Below, piece by piece: positions 9,246-20,600 of a stretch of 64,000 nucleotides of DNA; the first letter of the stretch is position 1, and every line of letters starts with the position of its first letter. The translations under genes were made by a program, and so were the position numbers. The notes beneath the pieces are model-generated. The model did not search any database. It worked only from the letters and a program-made list of their open reading frames with translations, and had not been told where the DNA came from. This DNA is from Adineta vaga (taxonomy: Eukaryota > Rotifera), in NCBI GenBank assembly GCA_021613535.1, contig CP075492.1:19964001-20028000 (forward strand), written 5' to 3'.

Positions 9246-10412
9246 AAAAAAAAAGATTTTTCTTTTCTTTTCATTAATAAATTAAATAAAAGATCATTCA
9301 CAAATCTCTCTCTCAATAAAACTATTCTTTCTTTACTATAACAAAAATACACAAATTAATACTTTATAAAAATTGTTTTTCATAAAACATACTAAAATCA
9401 ATTTATAATATAAAACAGTTTTAATTCTTTATAATCTAAACAATCAGAAATAGGTTTTACAATGATATAGTTATAATACAGAGTAACGTTGTTTATTGAT
9501 CTTAGAATTGAATATTTATTTTAAATACTATATAGAAAAAAGATTTGTATGTAGTATAATTATAAGTCTGATAATACATAGGAGATTGATTAAAGATAAA
9601 ACAGAATAATATATTGTTTTGTTATGATGATAAACTTTTTTTATAAAACAAAATTCGAAATTTTATCAAATAAAATCTTATTTAAATGTTTTAAATATCT
9701 GAATATCATTGATATTTTTCATTTATTTATTTCAAAATATTCACTTTTACAATTTCTTCATCTTTATTTCATAACTTTACCAAAAATAATATAAAATTAA
9801 TTCAATTAATGTTATCATCAATACTTAAATTATCTTATTTTCGAATGATCGATTGTTCTAGTTTATCTGAAAATATCATATCATTATTAACCATATCACA
9901 ATTGCAAATATTAATCATATCTATAGTCATCGTATTTATTATCTTTGAAATCTTTTTTTTTATCTTATTATTCATATTTTAATTAATTATTGTATTGTAA
10001 AGAAAAAGATTAATATTATACACAAACACTTCGATAAGATTTGTTTTCTACGGTTTGAATACGAAGTGTTACCGATGTAAAAAAATTCTTTTGTTGAAAA
10101 ATCATTTCTTCCTCTCTATTCAAATAAAATACAATCTACGAAAACAAACTAATCATTGGAATAATTTTGATGAATTCTAACAAAAAATCACAAACTGCAG
10201 TTTTGTGCTATTAAGGAACGAAAAATATTTGTTACAGCAATTGTTTTTACCTAAGTAAATATCACATGAAGACATTAGTTTATTGAGAGAAAATGCGCAA
10301 AATAAAAATTATAACGGAACATTTTATTTCATTCGTAGAAATATTGTTTTTTGATTTTCATATATTAACATATAACGAACGTGTTTATTCTAAATAACTT
10401 TGTCTATAGGTT
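9246..10412. other. very AT-rich intergenic stretch
   Basis: No frame, RNA gene or repeat could be supported in this region. It separates the SDR gene from the Kelch gene, both on the plus strand. Confidence 0.5.
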
Positions 10413-11882
10413 ATGTTGAAAGTAACTCGATTTACTATGATCATATTGTTAATTGTCTGTTTTTCATCTGTAAAAGGTAAACAGATTTCTTTTTCTCAGC
10501 ATTCTTCTTTTCAAAACAATCGATCTTTAGATCAAACTACAGCACTGTTCATAACAATGTAACAGAAGTTTAATGAATAATGTCACTTGTTATATGTCAT
10601 CCACTCCCTGTTTTAATTATCGTTCATCGGACGATATTAGTTATTGTGCTCCAGCCATTCAATGTTCAATTCTAGAACCGTGTGATAATATCACATATGC
10701 CTACACATCAAGTGAATCATTATGCATTATAAATTCTTGTTGTTCATCACAAGCAGTGTGTTTGCCATCGATGGTAACAAATTTATGTCGAAGCAGTAAA
10801 TAGGCTAGTCCTCTGTTTAGACTGTAAAATAATAAGGAGAAGAAAAGCTACACATTTAATTTTTTTTCTTGTATTCTAAAACACTATGAAGAAGTAGAAT
10901 TGTGTCACTATTTTCAGGACCATTCAGTATTGGTAACATGAACATTGCACGGATGTCGCATACAGCATTTGTCTTAAACGATGGAAAAGTGTTAGTAACT
11001 GGAAGTTTGAATTCTAATGGCAGTTTAAATAGTGCCAAATTATATGATCCGTCGACAAACAGTTGGACATTCACTGGAAGCATGACTAATGTACAATACG
11101 GACATACAGCATCTGTATTACATGATGGAAATGTACTAGTGATTGGTCCTTATTTATCTTATGCTGAGTTGTATAACACATCAACAGGAATGTGGACAAT
11201 GACGGGGAACATGAATACTGTACGATATCGACACACGGTTTCCATATTGAACGATGGAAATGTATTAGTAACTGGTGGATATCTTTTCGGTATTGTCTCA
11301 AATACTGCTGAATTATATGATCCGTCAACAAACAGTTGGACATCTGTTGGGAATATGACAAATGCGCGCTCTCGTCATACAGCATCTGTCTTGAACGATG
11401 GAAGAGTATTAGTAACTGGCGAAGACGTTAATAATGTTTATCTAAATACTGCGGAGATATATAATCCATTGACAGAATTGTGGACACCCGTGAGTAATAT
11501 GAATTATGAGCGATTTAATCACTTCGCATGTGTCCTCTCAAATGGAACTGTACTTGTAATGAATAAATTCGGTTTTAGTTATTCCGTTGATAGTGTCGAA
11601 CTGTATGATCCATCCTGAGATATATGGACATCTGTTGGAAACATATGTTATGGTCAATATTGGGATGTAATATCTGTACTAACTAATGAACAAGTATTGA
11701 TCAAGAAAGGTGTAGACAATGTTGGGTTGTATGATATATTAACAGGATTATGCACACATATTGGAACTATGATAGACAGACGGAGTACTTTTGCAACTTC
11801 TTTATTAATTGATGGAAGAATTTTATTAACTGGTGGAGCGTACGTGAATGATACAGTCTTAAATAGTGCAGAATTATATTGA
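10413..11882 (+). pseudogene. secreted Cys-rich/Kelch-repeat protein gene with in-frame stop
   Basis: A first exon from ATG 10413 encodes a signal peptide (LLIVCFSSVKG) and ends at a GT near 10477. A Cys-rich exon (about 10566-10795) follows. After a GT-AG intron (10796-10917), Kelch repeats run from 10918. Each repeat of about 48 residues has the pattern M..AR..HTA..LNDG.VLVTGG......AELYDPS...W, the blades of a beta-propeller. At 11616-11618 an in-frame TGA interrupts a DPS-xx-WT repeat unit, and the frame continues open to 11882 with two more repeats. The phase between the first two exons also does not match simply. Inference: a recent pseudogene, or a shortened protein if the TGA is used. 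Such extracellular Kelch families are abundant in bdelloids. Confidence 0.75.
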
Positions 11883-11972
11883 TGATTCGTAACAAACTAG
11901 TCATTAGTTTTTCTAATTTTCGCTTGCAAACAAATGTAACTTAGAAATATTCTCATTATAAAAATTTTGAAA

Positions 11973-12018
11973 TTGAGGGTGAGGGTGTAAAGCGGTAGAA
12001 GAACATCCTCACACTCTG
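11973..12018. repeat. telomere-like hairpin, diverged
   Basis: The left arm TTGAGGGTGAGGGTGT and the right arm ACATCCTCACACTCT flank a spacer of about 14 bases. It lies about 90 bp after the Kelch gene. Confidence 0.7.
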
Positions 12019-12355
12019 ATTATAATTCCTTTTTGAATATTGTTTGACTTGACAAAGCCATCAGATGAACTTCGTTGTTGAGTAGAAATCACAATTATCG
12101 CAGCTTGCAAACAGAAGCCTACGGATTAACGACTAAGAAACACAAATAAACGTTACACCTTGAGAATGAGAAACTGTAATTCGGTATTTTGTCCGAAAAA
12201 AAATTCGAGAGTTGATGGAAGAGTGTATGTTTTTTTAAACGCGAACACGTTTTCAGCGCGTCAAAAATCGTCGATTCTTTCTTCACTTGCCGATTTCGGT
12301 GAGTTTTTTTTTCTTTTTTTGTATGCATCTTGGATTTCTTTAGATTGAATCAGAC

Positions 12356-13100
12356 ATGTTAACGGATCTGTTGAATTTCGGTCGTGAACAGTTAGAGAAT
12401 GGAACATTGTTCAGTATGCTTGAAGCGGTAGGGATTAATAATGCGGATGATTTCATCAATGGCTTTCGGAATCAAACAAGACAAGAAGCAGAACGGATTC
12501 GTCAATCTTCAAAGTTAATGTCCGTGGGTGAATCTGTTTTTGGCCTGGTAGATTGAAACAAATTGCATCTTCTCGAATCTAATCGTGTTTCATTTAGTTT
12601 TCTGGATCCAAAGATGAAGATGATTCACTGTCGATGATTCAAGCAGCATACAAAACCTATAAGCAGTTTTCAGGTCTTCTACAAGATGAACAGAGTAGTG
12701 GTGATAATGGTTTTTTTGGCGACATTGGTGAGTTAAAAGAATTTTGAAAAACACGAAATGTTCTATTGATAATTGATTATTCAGCTTCAACACTTAGTGA
12801 TGCTCAGAAGATGTATGAATTATACAAAAAATTTGATAGAAATGGAGATGGAACAATCACAATTGAAGATGTTCAAACCTATTTTCAAGAAATGGGTCTT
12901 GGTTTTGTATCACCGTGTAAGTATGCAAATGCATTTATATGTAAAGAACAATTGAATTCTCTTTAGATTTGGCAAAAGGATTATTTCTATTAGTCGATAA
13001 AAATCAAAATGGTCGTCTTGATTTTGTTGATTTAATGGGATTATGTTCGATAGTATATAAATTAACTCAAACATTCGGTGGTGGTGGTGGCGCTTTTTAA
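12356..13100 (+). CDS. EF-hand calcium-binding protein, four coding exons
   Basis: Exons join as 12356-12547, 12598-12727, 12785-12916 and 12967-13100. All have GT-AG borders and consistent phase and give 195 residues. A further intron at 12299-12343 lies in the 5' leader. Two EF-hands are visible: loop DRNGDGTITIED (third exon) and loop DKNQNGRLDFVD (fourth exon), with flanking helices. The first 107 residues (LTDLLNFGREQLENG...) have no recognised domain. The C-terminus ends in a Gly-rich tail. Known role of EF-hand pairs: calcium sensing or buffering in the cytosol; the partner is unknown. The second loop has Asn at position 5 where Asp or Asn is common, so both sites could bind calcium. 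Confidence 0.85.
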
Positions 13101-13296
13101 TCAACTTCTCATAGCTGATCAATAGACATTGCTATACGATCTTTTTTAGTTAGATAATCAAACTAGTTTGACGAATAAATCTAATATGGTTGAAATGTTT
13201 AATAAGAGTTCAAATTATATAGTTCGTTGTGAGTTGTTCATATATATCTTCATTGTTGTTGAATATAGAAGATGTAATCAGGGACATATCTCTAAC

Positions 13297-13356
13297 TTGA
13301 GGGTGTGGGTATGGGTGTCTTTCATTTACACTAACACCCACATCCATACCCACCCT
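13297..13356. repeat. telomere-like hairpin at a duplication border
   Basis: The left arm TTGAGGGTGTGGGTATGGG and the right arm CCCACATCCATACCCACCCT enclose a spacer. The right arm ends exactly where the duplicated block (CTAATTAAATGATG) begins; copy 1 at 5228 has different sequence on that side. Confidence 0.85.
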
Positions 13357-14598
13357 AATTAAATGATGATCTTGTTTCTGAAGATGTGAGTATGTCTGAG
13401 TATCAGTTCACTCTGCATATATTTTTCTCCTATTCTTTTTTTTTTAATTCAGTAACATCAAAAAGCAACACAACGTTCGATGTAATAATGATCGATTCTA
13501 TATTAGAATTAAAATCAGTATACACGGTTCTTCAGTAAAAAAATACTTTTATTGTTAAAAAAAATACTATTACAGTAAAGACTTTGAAGATATCTGAAAA
13601 GAGAATTTTTTTTAATCTTTATTTTCTGTTGCATATTTCTTTGTCCATTCATTTGCTATTTGATCAAATATTTGTCGATCTGTTCGATAGAGTTTCAGAG
13701 CTTCTTTATTTAGACCATGTTCTGGATTTGGATCTGCTAGTAATGAACATAATGAGATTAGAAGACCTCGTATAGTCAATGCTGGTGACCATTGACTATG
13801 TAAAATATCTAAACAAATTTCTCCATTTGAACCAATATTTGGATGAAATATCTGTGTAATAAATCGTACAGTTGGTGGTTTGAAAGGAAATTCAAATGGA
13901 AAATCAATAATTAAATGAAATTTGCCTCGTGAATATGGAGTATCATCTGGTCCTTCTATCCAACCGATCCAATGAAGCATATTTTTTATTGGATCTTCTG
14001 GTTCTGCGTAACATAATGGAGCTGGATTTTTCTGTAATTCATTATAATGAATAATAAGACGTTTTGTAAAAGACATTTGTATGGCAAAAGAGAATAATCT
14101 AAAAAGCAAAATCTTGTTCGAAACAATTCGGATCAGAGTTAAAATTTTGTTCTTCTCTTCAATGCCAAAACAGATTGTTCACAACAATATAAATGGTCGC
14201 ATTCTCTTTATATATGAATGTTGTTGGAAAAAACCAAGGTAGTTACGTCGGAGGTGGATGCACTGAAATTTATTTTTCATGTCAAGATGAAATGTTGTGA
14301 TAATGACGTAAAAATAACATTTACATAGTGATTTATCTTGGAAACAAAAACACCATAAATGGAAATATTACTCATTACAAAATGTCATCAAATTTCTACT
14401 ATTCCTATTTGTTGTAAATGAGTGATCTTATGAGGTAACATAATGTTTTTATGGAAAGAACCAACATTATACTCACACAACAAGTAAGAATGTTATGATT
14501 TTAATAACATATATTTCGACGATGTTATGTTATGAATCATTATATGTCGAAAGCATCCAAAGAGGAAAAAATCAGAAATCATTATTAGTAATTTTATC
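13355..14598. repeat. segmental duplication, copy 2
   Basis: A direct copy of 5228-6450 with an extra 21-base TTTTATTGTTAAAAAAAATAC-like insertion and few substitutions, including upstream of the E2 gene. The left border is the end of a telomere-like hairpin. Confidence 0.93.
13612..14076 (-). CDS. E2 ubiquitin-conjugating enzyme (copy 2)
   Basis: A 154-residue UBC protein starting MSFTKRL, identical to the copy at 5464-5928 except for Gly82 in place of Ser82, six residues before the catalytic Cys88 (HPNIGSNGEICLD). All E2 hallmarks (HPN, Cys, WSPALTIRGLLISL, C-terminal helices) are intact. The few differences in flanks and coding sequence indicate a recent duplication or gene conversion, and both copies remain open. 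As upstream sequence is duplicated too, both may share promoter elements. Confidence 0.9.
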   Translation of the reverse strand: MSFTKRLIIHYNELQKNPAPLCYAEPEDPIKNMLHWIGWIEGPDDTPYSRGKFHLIIDFPFEFPFKPPTVRFITQIFHPNIGSNGEICLDILHSQWSPALTIRGLLISLCSLLADPNPEHGLNKEALKLYRTDRQIFDQIANEWTKKYATENKD

Positions 14599-16365
14599 GT
14601 TCTTTCTCAAAAGAAAATATATATCATCATGTAATAGTTAATGCATACATCGTTGTTCATATACATTTGAATTCATATTTCCACTTCACAAGAGAATTAT
14701 TCCTAAATTGCATTATTGATTTGTGATCATTGAATAAGTTACATCGACTATCCTTTCGATATTTTATCAAAAATTCTTTGTGAATTTTTTAGTTTTGAGG
14801 GTGAGGGTGTGGGTGTGTGTGGCTGTGGCTGAATAGGGAACCTGTAATATGATCATTAAAAACGAGCGTTTCACTAAACCACAAAGAAGATCAGTGCAGA
14901 GACGGTTTCGTAGCTATGGGTTAGTACGAAACCTTTTCTCTTCTATGCCAAGAAAGTATCTTCCCGTGTGTCGGTGGGAAAATCCTTTTTTTAACAGTAG
15001 GAGGAAATCAAAGAAAATTTATTTATTTGGTTCAAACCTGTGCCAAAAGTGAACGAGATACTGGTGGTATTCAAAGAAACGGCTAACCGTTCATATGGAG
15101 AGTTATACTTCTAATTATAGTTTTAAATGAGTCTTAGATGGCTTGAACGATTGTTGGAAGGAACTTAATTGATGAGTCTTCTTGAACAAACCCAAGAGAT
15201 TATCATCTTCCGAAAAACTATGGCGAGGATGGAATCTGTACCGAAAACCATACACTGTTATGTAAATTTTGTCAGTCTGCGAATACGAGTTATGGCACTA
15301 TGAGCAACCTATTTCTCAGATGGGTAAGGATCCTCTTCTAATTAAGCAGAAAATAGAGAAGAGACTATGCATCCCAGTGGCTAGTCTTGAGTGACCGACT
15401 GGAAGGAGGCAAGCGAATGACTAAGCGTTAGTTTGAGAGGCATGTAAGTACAATGAGTAAGAGTAGAAGATTTTTCTGGGTAATAGTCAAGTAATTTGAT
15501 TCGTGAGCCAAAGCAAATCTTTATCTTATCGTAAGCGTGTTCACTGGCAATTACAATGCGTTGCTTATTGTAATTATGGCAAGACTGAAAATAACTTCGT
15601 TTCATGCTTAAAAGAATAAATTCTTACTGAGAATTTTGTAATAAAGCAACTCAGTTTCATTGAAGAGAAGTTCTTTGAGTATCCTGAGCACTAATTGCGA
15701 TTCTTTCAGAAAAGGGTCAGCTAATCCAAAGGGTGAACACCATTTGTTAGTTAATTAGATCTGTAAAAACAGGCGTCAACAAATATCCAATATTGTGTAA
15801 AATAATACTTTCTTTGTTTGTGTGCGAATCTTTGCAGGGTTTCGACTTTCTATTTACAAAATCTCAATTTTCAATTCGAAGAAGAAACGAAAGAAATTAA
15901 ATAAATATGTTCCTAGTTTTATTTTCAGAAAAAATAAAATGACGGACTTCATGATGTACTTTTCTTAATCGCAGGGAATCAAAATATTACCTTTTATTTA
16001 TCCTAGTCATAAGATCGATTTCACCTTTAATAAATAAAAACTAAAGTGAATATATGATGACGTACATAATCATTTGGATTAGGCATGCAACCTTTTCAAA
16101 CTTCTCAAGTTCTTTCAGTCATTCACTTTGGTCCATATTAGGTACGTATTAAACCTAGTATTCCCGATTTATTCCCAGATTCGGTCGTTTCTGATTCTTA
16201 TACATGATTATGTCTTATATTTAGATTTCGATAATAATTGAACTCCGAACTCCTGGTCTGTGCCCGAGTTCCATACATGCCTATTTCGGATTCACTTGAA
16301 TAATATTAGATTTCTGAGAAGAAATGCACACTATTTGGAAACATATTAAGAAAATGAAGTGGAAT
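14599..16365. other. intergenic stretch with transposon scraps
   Basis: No intact gene is supported. A one-armed telomere-like repeat lies at 14795-14832. Around 15230-15330 one frame reads CTENHTLLCKFCQSANTSYG, faintly like a BED-type zinc finger of hAT transposases, but flanking frames are broken. The rest shows no recognisable feature. Confidence 0.4.
14795..14832 (+). repeat. one-armed telomere-like repeat
   Basis: TTGAGGGTGAGGGTGTGGG followed by TGTGTGTGG units; no C-rich partner arm follows. It lies about 200 bp beyond the right end of duplication copy 2. Confidence 0.7.
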
Positions 16366-16460
16366 TAAGAGAGAAAAACGAGACTTCTGTACTTCCCATA
16401 CTTCCATATTCTTCCTTAGTACTCCCTTAATACTCTCGCACATCCTTCTGTATTCCCTTG
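16366..16460. mobile_element. short CAAGGG-family element, diverged
   Basis: The left end reads AAGAGAGAAAAACGAGACTT then CTGTACTTCC repeats. The right end reads CTGTATTCCCTTG. The GAAAAACGAGACTTCTGTAC stretch matches, inverted, the element end at 20941. The core is made of degenerate TACTTCC/TACTCCC units. Both termini are eroded. Confidence 0.45.
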
Positions 16461-16577
16461 AACAAAATACAAATAATATCAAAATAATTGGAAAAAACTA
16501 AAAGAGAACGAGTATAAATAATTTACTGAATACAAGCTGTCCCTTAAGTCACTTTGATTTAAGAAACTTGAACATTA

Positions 16578-17267
16578 TTGGGTTGTTAACAAAGTTCTTG
16601 CTTTTTTTTCAAAATTCTCTCAAACATCCGAGAAAGTTCTGGAATTTTCCATACTGAGAGTATACAAAGAGAGCGTGAATATCTGTCGAATAATAATAAA
16701 GTCATCGATATGGATGTTGATCATAGGCAGGATATGGGTAGGCGGCGCGCCTGCTCACCCGATAATTTTTGGTTACGCCGCCAGTGGGAAGTCAAAGAAA
16801 GTATTTACTGGAAAATTCTTCGAAAGGGTTGCACCATCACTGCTGATCTCTATTGTCAAGAATTAGACCAGGTTCCTGAATAACTGAAGGGAAAACAAGA
16901 TCGAGTTTACTTTTTGCATGACGACGCACGAAAAATTATTGAAGCCTATATGGATTACCATTTCTCATCCGTCGCATTCTTCTGATCTGACTCCAACGGA
17001 TTACTATTTGTTTCATTCTGTCTTTAGCCATTTGCGTGAGAAAAATTTCGACAACTAGAACGATATCAAATTCGAACTCGTCAATTTCGTTGGTCAAAAG
17101 TCTTGGGATATCTACGAACGCGGGATCTTATCTCTGGCGAAGCGTTGGTGACAAATCATAGATAAGGATGGTGCATATATAATTGAAAGCTAGTTGTAGT
17201 ATTAGAGTTAAAAACAAATAAAATAAAATTTTTGAAAAAAAACGCAAAAACTTTGTTGATAACTTAA
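16578..17267 (+). pseudogene. mariner element, internally deleted and dead
   Basis: The left end TTGGGTTGTTAACAAAGTTC and the inverted right end TTAAGTTATCAACAAAGTTT form mariner-type inverted repeats. TA lies outside each (16576-16577 and 17268-17269). Inside, frameshifted scraps of a mariner transposase are readable: TITADLYCQELDQ, FLHDDARK (second Asp), HPSHSSDLTPTDYYLF (third Asp region), and a C-terminal ERGILSLAKRW. The N-terminal half is deleted and several stops interrupt the rest. At about 690 bp it is half the length of a full mariner (about 1.3 kb). Confidence 0.82.
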
Positions 17268-17670
17268 TATCAAGAAACTAATCGCATCTACAATATTGCA
17301 CGAAATGTACACAATTCCTTCATCTTTTAGAGTATATAGGGATAGTTAATGACATCAGTAACAAAAAGATAATAAGATAATAGCGAAATTATTATGTTGT
17401 AAGATTATGGAAAGGAGATTCTTTACTATTAGTATCGATAATGAGTTATGCTAGTATAGAATATGAATATTTAATATAATATTATTGTGACGCCAATCAA
17501 ATTAATATCAGATGACTTGAAATGTAAATTATTGATATAAAAATAAATTATACGAAATATTAAAAGAAAATTCAATCGATGTTTAACAATATATTTGGAG
17601 AATGAAAGGAAAGAGATTTGTTTTTAGATAATTTTCAAAACAAAGTAATGATATTTCTATAAAAAGAAAT

Positions 17671-20600
17671 ATGAAAAAGATCTTATTCAAATATATTATT
17701 GTTTCTATTATTTTACTTAAAATAAATGGATTTCCAACATCAAAAGTATAAATTATATTGTAAAATACTAAAATAAATATAATTATTTTTATCTATTTAT
17801 GCAAGATTAATTCATTCAAAGAGAAAAATCTCGACAAAAAACGTAAGTTTGATATGAATCAATGATTTATACTAAAATTCTCCAAATGAAATAATGTTAA
17901 AATATAAAAAGAAAAAGAATTCTTTTATTTTTCAGCTGATCTGTTTGAAGGTGATATTCTTCTTCCTCCATCATCTAAATTGACATCAGTAATAATACAT
18001 TTTAGTTTTTCTTTTAAAATATTTTTTCTTAAAACTTTAGCGTGGTGTTCTTCGTCGTGGTAATTCTGTAGCATGGACAAATGGAATTATTCCATATGAA
18101 ATATCAAATAACTATGGTTTTTATTTTAAAATAATATTTAAAATAATTATTTATGTATTATTTAGAATTTGAGGATAGATTATTTATAATTGAAACAATT
18201 CAAGAATTAGAACGTATAATTGCAATTAATAATGTTCAATGTATTCGATTTCGACCAAGAATTCCAACAGATAGATATCATATAATTATTAAAAGTGATA
18301 ACGGATGTTATTCTTCTGTAAATATTTTTTCAGTATTTTAGTTTTTATTTTAAAGTTTTATTTTAAGATTGGACAAATTACTGGTGTTCAAATGGACAGA
18401 GTTGTTTCATTAGAAGACCCTAGATGTTTAACAAAAGCTATTATTATGCATGAATTGATACATACTTTAGGTTAGACTTTGTTTTTTCTCGTTTAAATGA
18501 CAAATTTTAACATATGGAATTGAATTTTACAGGGTGGAGAAAGATATTTTTCACAGAGGAGTCATACTGCTTAGGGTTTAACAGAAATCTTTATGAAACT
18601 ATACCAATTTCTTATAGAAGGCTAGAATAAATTTCTATTTTGTAAAACACAAACTGAAAAAGAGTGTTGAACTTCAGGGAAAAAGTTTAGATTCTCCTCC
18701 CACCGACGAATCTTTGACTATAACAGATACATATGGGAGCACTTCAAAAGTTTTGCCGCCCGCTCGGAATGTTCTAATATGTTAAATTACTTTGAATTAA
18801 TTATAATACCAAATACGACGAACTCTTCTATTGAACGCTTTGATAAATTATTTGTAATTCAGTTGATGAAAATTATTAAGAGAATCGTAGTTAATTTATG
18901 TTTCACATTTTAATCCTCTAAGAATGATGACAATAATATTTTTTGTATAAAATTTAACTAACGAATAAGATAACGTCATGACTATGATTTGCATTTCAAT
19001 TTTCAATCACTGAATATATTGTATTAAATATATATATATATTTTAAGGTTTTTATCATGAACAAGCTCGACCAGATCGTGATAATTATGTTCGAGTTAAT
19101 TTTTCAAATATAAGAGCAGGTAGATATATATTTAAAAGATCTTTCTTTGAATTTATATTAGTTAAATGAAAAAAGGACAAGAACATAATTTTGAAAAATA
19201 TAAGAATTCTTATGTTGATACTCTTGGAACACCGTATGATTATTTATCAATTATGCATTATGGTAAATATGATTTTTCATCAAATGGTTTTCCAACAATT
19301 GAATCAATTACACCGAATGTTGATATTGGAGAAAATTTCAATCTTAGTTCAATTGATATTTATGAAATTAGATTATTTTATAATTGTTCATTAACTGGAA
19401 TAACATTACCTACAACAACATCAGGTTTAGCTACATTTATAAGAAAAACAAAAACAAATAGAAATATATTTTCATGTTTTTTTCTTTTTCTTTTTTAGTT
19501 AATTTATATATTATCAATACAACAGTGTTTTCATCATTAACAATAAATAGTTCAATCTATGATCGTTTAGAAGATTCAAATCTAAATTATTATTATTATT
19601 ATGAATCTTATGAAATTCACGTATCATCATCAAATTATTATATATTTCAAAGTAATAGTTCAATAAGTACATATGGATGTTTATATTTTATGAATTTTAA
19701 TCCAAATTATCCACGTTCAAATTTAATTCAATCAGATGATGGAAGTGAAATAAATTCACAATTTCGAATTACAGTTTATCTTGATTCAAATAAAACATAT
19801 ATATTAGTTTTAACAACACATTCTCCATTAACAATCGCTCATTACACATTAATTATATCTGGATTAACTTCAATTAATATTAACAAATTAAATAGTACTT
19901 CAGCTGTACCACGAAATCGGACAACACAAACAACTCTTTCTAGTAAGTCATCTGTTTTTCTTTTTTTCATTAATGATTAAATTCGAAATATTGAATAGAA
20001 ATTTTATTTTGCTAAAATATTTAGTTGACTATAGAAACTATTCTTCATATTATAATTCTAAGATTCACTATGGCTGATTGATTATGTTGTTGGCACGTAT
20101 TCGCAAGGTACTGTATTCAAACCTCAGTTATCATCAGTCATGGAATGTGACCCTGAACAGATAACTAATAGCTAAAGTGTCTTGAATGAATCATGACTCA
20201 TACACTAGTGTACTGGCTATATTGTTAGTCAGTATGTTAGACGGAAAAGGATGTAGATATCACTGTCTGTAAAAAGAAAAATATGAAAGAACCTGGTTGC
20301 ATGTGGAACCTAAATAATAATCGTGACTGACCCTAACGGGCGATAAACTTATAGAGCGTTATTATTATTCTAAATGAATTGTTTTAGCGTCAACTGAAAT
20401 AACCTCCAATGAATATAAATCGATATATTCAAGTGAATTGACAAAAAATAGTTTTATATTTAATCGACAACCAAATTCAGACATATATTACTACGAATCA
20501 ATAATATTATCTATCGTTAAAAATGGTGATTATACATTTCAAAGTCATACTAATGATTCTGTTGATACTTATGGATATTTATATTTAAAAAGTTTTAATT

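Noticed and set aside
14849-15330. hAT transposase with BED zinc finger
   Set aside because: Only one CxxC-like scrap (LCKFCQSANTSYG) is readable, with stops around it and no other domain.
18535-18770. Extra coding exon in the astacin gene (WRKIFFTEESYC)
   Set aside because: The zinc-site exon joins in perfect phase to FYHEQ at 19048, so this segment lies in an intron; it may be a transposon scrap.
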